Shown in pieces: positions 61,454 to 64,000 of a stretch of DNA of 64,000 nt. The DNA lies in assembly GCF_023517775.1 (NCBI RefSeq), contig NZ_CP082904.1:1-64000 (forward strand). Reading direction: 5' to 3'. Each line of letters opens with the position of its first letter. Within the stretch, counting starts at the first letter, position 1. The notes below the pieces were generated by a model. It saw only the letters and a program-made list of their open reading frames with translations, was not told the DNA's origin and made no database searches. The DNA comes from Mixta hanseatica. Lineage in GTDB: Bacteria; Pseudomonadota; Gammaproteobacteria; Enterobacterales; Enterobacteriaceae. Position numbers and translations under genes: made by a program.

Positions 61454-61899
61454 CCCAGCGTTCCCCTATGAAGGTGCTGTGCGAGCTGGCGGAGCAGACC
61501 TTAAGCGATACCACCCAACAGCTTGGTCAGGTCCGCCAGGTTTACGCCAGCGCTGCCGCGCAGCTTGAACAGCTCACCCGCTATGAACAGGAGTATGGTC
61601 GACAGCTGCAAACTACCATGTCGGCCACCGGTATGCCGGTTATCAATCTGCTGAGCCACCAGTTTTTTATTTCGTCGCTTAGCCGCGTGGTGAAACAGCA
61701 TACCGGTCATGTCGCGGCCTGCCAGCAGTCGGTTGACCATGCGTTGGATCGCTGGAAGAACGATAAGCGGCGGCTGAATGCCTTTGAAACATTGGTTAGT
61801 CGGGCCGATACGATACAGCAGGCAAAAGAGAATCGCCTGGAACAGAAGTTAATGGATGAATTCGCGCAGCGTGCAAGCTTAAGGAATAGCGCTTTATGA
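61450..61899 (+). CDS. fliJ: FliJ, export chaperone and ATPase stalk
   Basis: A 149-residue coiled-coil protein that sits in the FliI ring like the F1 gamma stalk. Features: [37 protein letters not shown], and the C-terminal [19 protein letters not shown]. Length matches E. coli FliJ (147). Confidence 0.94.
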   Translation: MTQRSPMKVLCELAEQTLSDTTQQLGQVRQVYASAAAQLEQLTRYEQEYGRQLQTTMSATGMPVINLLSHQFFISSLSRVVKQHTGHVAACQQSVDHALDRWKNDKRRLNAFETLVSRADTIQQAKENRLEQKLMDEFAQRASLRNSAL

Positions 61900-63023
61900 T
61901 GATTAACGTAATCGCCGCCCAGCCGGGCACAGCTCCTGTGGGAGCCGCATCGGCGCATCAGGGTGAAAATACCGGTTTTGCCAACCTGTTAGGAACGCAA
62001 CTCGCCGCCGTCACCGGCAGGGTGGTTACCCCGGCAATGCCGACAAAAGAGGACGACGCCGACAAGCTCTCCGAAGAGGAAATGGATGCGGCTGCGGCAG
62101 GATTAATACCGGTTGGCCTGGCGGAAGCCATGATTGCCCCGCTGCCGCCTGAAGCCGTTACAACCTCGCAATCGGCCGCCGTCGACCTGACTACAGCGGC
62201 GCCGCAAATAGCGGTATCTGGCAATGTGTACGGCATGCTCAATAACGAAGCCGATGCGCTCGTATCAGAGAATGATGCGGCGCAAAACGTGCGCCACAGC
62301 GCTACCGATGGCATGTTGCGGATGATCGCCAGCCCGCAGAGCGCTCATCACGCCGGAAAGGCTGCTACACCGCAAGAACAGTTTATGCCTGCGCCAATGG
62401 AGTTTATTAAGCCAGCCATCAACGTCGCCCCGGCGCTGGAAAGTGAGCCTGAGAGCGCCGTTCTGCCGGTTGACAACCATTCACCAGCGATGCCGCTTAC
62501 CGCCTCGCCGGCCTTTTCACCGGCATCGCTGGCCGCACCGTCGACCGCTGCGCCGTCAGCCGCTAATGCCGCGCTACCGGTTGCTCACGGCATGCTGGAG
62601 CCGGAAGTCGGATCGCCAGCCTGGCAGCAGGCGCTTGGGCAGAAACTTAGCGCCTTTACCCGCAACGGCATTCATCATGCGGAGCTGCGTTTGCACCCGG
62701 AACATCTGGGGCCGCTGCATATTAAGCTACGTCTGGAACAGGATCAGGTTCAGCTGCACTTTGTTACCGATCAACAGCCGGTACGCGCCGCGTTGGAAGC
62801 AGCAATGCCCCACCTGCGTACCTCGCTGGCCGATGCCGGCATTCAACTGGATCAGGGCAGCGTTGGGCGTGATGCCTCTGCCTGGGGCTCTTCAGCCGAT
62901 TCCCATTCAGGGCAATCCTCCCATTCACAGAACGGGGCTAATGGCTCACCGTTAATTGAAGTGGAAGAGGAAATTACACCACAGCGCATCCATTCTCCGC
63001 TGGGAATAAGTATTTTTGCCTGA
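61896..63023 (+). CDS. fliK: FliK, hook-length control protein
   Basis: Secreted ruler of 375 residues that switches export from hook to filament substrates. The long N-terminal part is Ala/Pro-rich and poorly conserved. The C-terminal domain (about 250-330: GIHHAELRLHPEHLGPLHIKLRLEQDQVQLHFV) contacts FlhB and is conserved. Last of fliFGHIJK; a 139-base gap separates it from fliL. Confidence 0.93.
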   Translation: MMINVIAAQPGTAPVGAASAHQGENTGFANLLGTQLAAVTGRVVTPAMPTKEDDADKLSEEEMDAAAAGLIPVGLAEAMIAPLPPEAVTTSQSAAVDLTTAAPQIAVSGNVYGMLNNEADALVSENDAAQNVRHSATDGMLRMIASPQSAHHAGKAATPQEQFMPAPMEFIKPAINVAPALESEPESAVLPVDNHSPAMPLTASPAFSPASLAAPSTAAPSAANAALPVAHGMLEPEVGSPAWQQALGQKLSAFTRNGIHHAELRLHPEHLGPLHIKLRLEQDQVQLHFVTDQQPVRAALEAAMPHLRTSLADAGIQLDQGSVGRDASAWGSSADSHSGQSSHSQNGANGSPLIEVEEEITPQRIHSPLGISIFA

Positions 63024-63162
63024 AAATGAGAATTGACGATTTACCATCAGTAATTTCATCTTCTTGGCGCATTGTCCAGAGGCTCGCTTGTAATAGAATT
63101 TGCTATTCAATGGATCTGTATAATTGAACGCCAGGTAGCTTATAACAGGAATTGTTAATTCG

Positions 63163-63671
63163 ATGTCAAATAAAAAAAGTCGACGACGACAGGGAAAAGT
63201 AAATTACGTACGCTATTTATACTTGTCATTTTGCTACTGGCGATAGCCGCCTGCGGCATTGCCGCCTGGACCCTGTATGAAATGAAAAATATGCAGGCGC
63301 GCTTGCTGTCAGAGAATGGCCTGCCTGAAGTCACGGAAGTTGTCGAGCCGATAGCGCCCGTTTATGTCCCACTGGATACCTTTACCGTCAGCCTGAAGCC
63401 CGGTAGTGAAGAATACGACCGGGTACTTTATATCGGCTTAACGCTGCGTGTGGGTAATGAAGAAGATAAATCGAGAATCGAAAAGTATTTGCCGGAAGTC
63501 CGCAGCCGTTTATTAATGTTGTTTTCCGGCCGCAGTGCGGAAGAGTTATCGGTTAACGAAGGCAAGTCGCAATTAATCCAGGATATTAAACAGATACTAA
63601 GCACGCCTCTTGATGAAAAATCGGGAGTGACGGTGACGGATGTTTTGTTTAACGCCTTTATATTACGGTAA
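63163..63671 (+). pseudogene. fliL: FliL, basal-body protein, frameshifted near its start
   Basis: FliL is a single-pass inner-membrane protein around the stator, usually 150-170 residues. The natural ATG at 63163 (MSNKKS...) reads a stop at 63244 in frame 0. The membrane helix and the rest (TLFILVILLLAIAACG, VPLDTFTVSLKPG, RVLYIGLTLRVGNEEDKSRIEKYLPEVRSRLL, TDVLFNAFILR) are in the -1 frame. Adding one A to the 7-A run at 63172-63178 restores MSNKKKSTTTGKSKLRTLF, a convincing start. In the same frame without a shift only a TTG at 63231, inside the membrane helix, is available. Either a real single-base loss or a homopolymer error. Confidence 0.88.
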
Positions 63672-63676
63672 CGCTT

Positions 63677-64000
63677 ATGTCTGACAGCATATTATCGCAG
63701 GCTGAAATCGATCGCTTGCTAAACGGTGGCGGCAGTAGTGAAGCTGAAAAGCCTGATGAAGAGTTGGTTGATAAAAACACCATCAAGCCTTACGACCCTA
63801 ATACCCAGCGCCGCGTGGTGCGCGAACGTCTGCATTCGCTGGAGATCATTAACGAACGTTTCGCACGGCAGTTCCGTATGGGGTTGTTTAATTTGCTACG
63901 ACGTAGCCCGGATATCACTGCCGGCAATATAAAAATTCAGCCCTATCACGACTTTGCCCGCAATCTTCCGGTGCCGACCAATCTTAATTTAGTGCATATG
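63677..64000 (+). CDS. fliM: FliM, motor switch protein (5' part)
   Basis: First 108 codons, cut by the window end. The N-terminal CheY-binding motif SQAEIDRLLNGG is followed by PYDPNTQRRVVRERLHSLEIINERFARQFRMGLFNLLRRSPDIT and NLPVPTNLNLVHM, closely matching E. coli FliM. An intact CheY-binding motif implies that a CheY exists somewhere in the genome. It starts 5 bases after fliL. Confidence 0.96.
   Translation, partial: MSDSILSQAEIDRLLNGGGSSEAEKPDEELVDKNTIKPYDPNTQRRVVRERLHSLEIINERFARQFRMGLFNLLRRSPDITAGNIKIQPYHDFARNLPVPTNLNLVHM

Noticed and set aside
63231..63671. Short FliL beginning at TTG 63231
   Set aside because: This start lies inside the membrane helix and removes the basic N terminus needed for insertion; the natural ATG at 63163 lies one base out of frame, so a frameshift explains the data better.

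Overview
The window is a chromosomal stretch of a gammaproteobacterium of the order Enterobacterales, most likely family Erwiniaceae (Pantoea/Erwinia/Mixta type). This is inferred from protein resemblance to E. coli throughout, from the order dnaA-dnaN-recF-gyrB followed by yidA-yidR-yidQ, and from a single small heat-shock gene (ibpA without ibpB). Base 1 is the GTG start of dnaA, so the assembly was probably rotated to dnaA.

1-30,800 is mostly conserved core sequence. It holds replication and topology genes (dnaA, dnaN, recF, gyrB), the yidA/yidR/yidQ/ibpA group with a clear heat-shock promoter, eamA and avtA. Next come a secreted DUF4432 protein, ghrB, and a 2-ketogluconate utilisation cluster (kguE-kguK-kguT with a LacI-family regulator and a perfect palindromic operator). 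Then follow yiaD, tag, dnaT-dnaC, an MFS exporter with a bestrophin-like channel, a chemoreceptor with a canonical sigma-28 promoter, and the lactate operon lldP-lldR-lldD with two operator sites.

31,100-64,000 is one almost unbroken flagellar and chemotaxis island. Its order is flgN-flgM-flgA (leftward), flgB to flgL, a chemoreceptor, fliA, flhD-flhC, motA-motB-cheA-cheW, fliC (leftward), fliD, a truncated fliS, a complete IS1, fliE (leftward), then fliF-G-H-I-J-K-L and the start of fliM at the window edge. It carries its own master regulator (FlhDC), sigma factor (FliA) and anti-sigma factor (FlgM). Recurrent promoter elements fit a self-contained circuit: AATAAGCG...TCATTT boxes before fliA, between flgA and flgB and between fliE and fliF (read as FlhDC sites), and TTTAG-N14-(G/A)CCGATA promoters before flgM, flgK and fliC (read as FliA promoters with an unusual -35). 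A compact single-locus layout like this is typical of supernumerary flagellar systems in Enterobacterales rather than of the scattered E. coli-type clusters.

The island shows damage. IS1 cuts fliS after codon 85, has no target duplication, and seems to have removed the fliS end and whatever lay between it and fliE (fliT is not found). fliL is out of frame with its natural start because of a 7-A run. cheR, cheB, cheY, cheZ and tar do not follow cheW, which is closed by a terminator. The system may be losing function, or may depend on parts encoded elsewhere.
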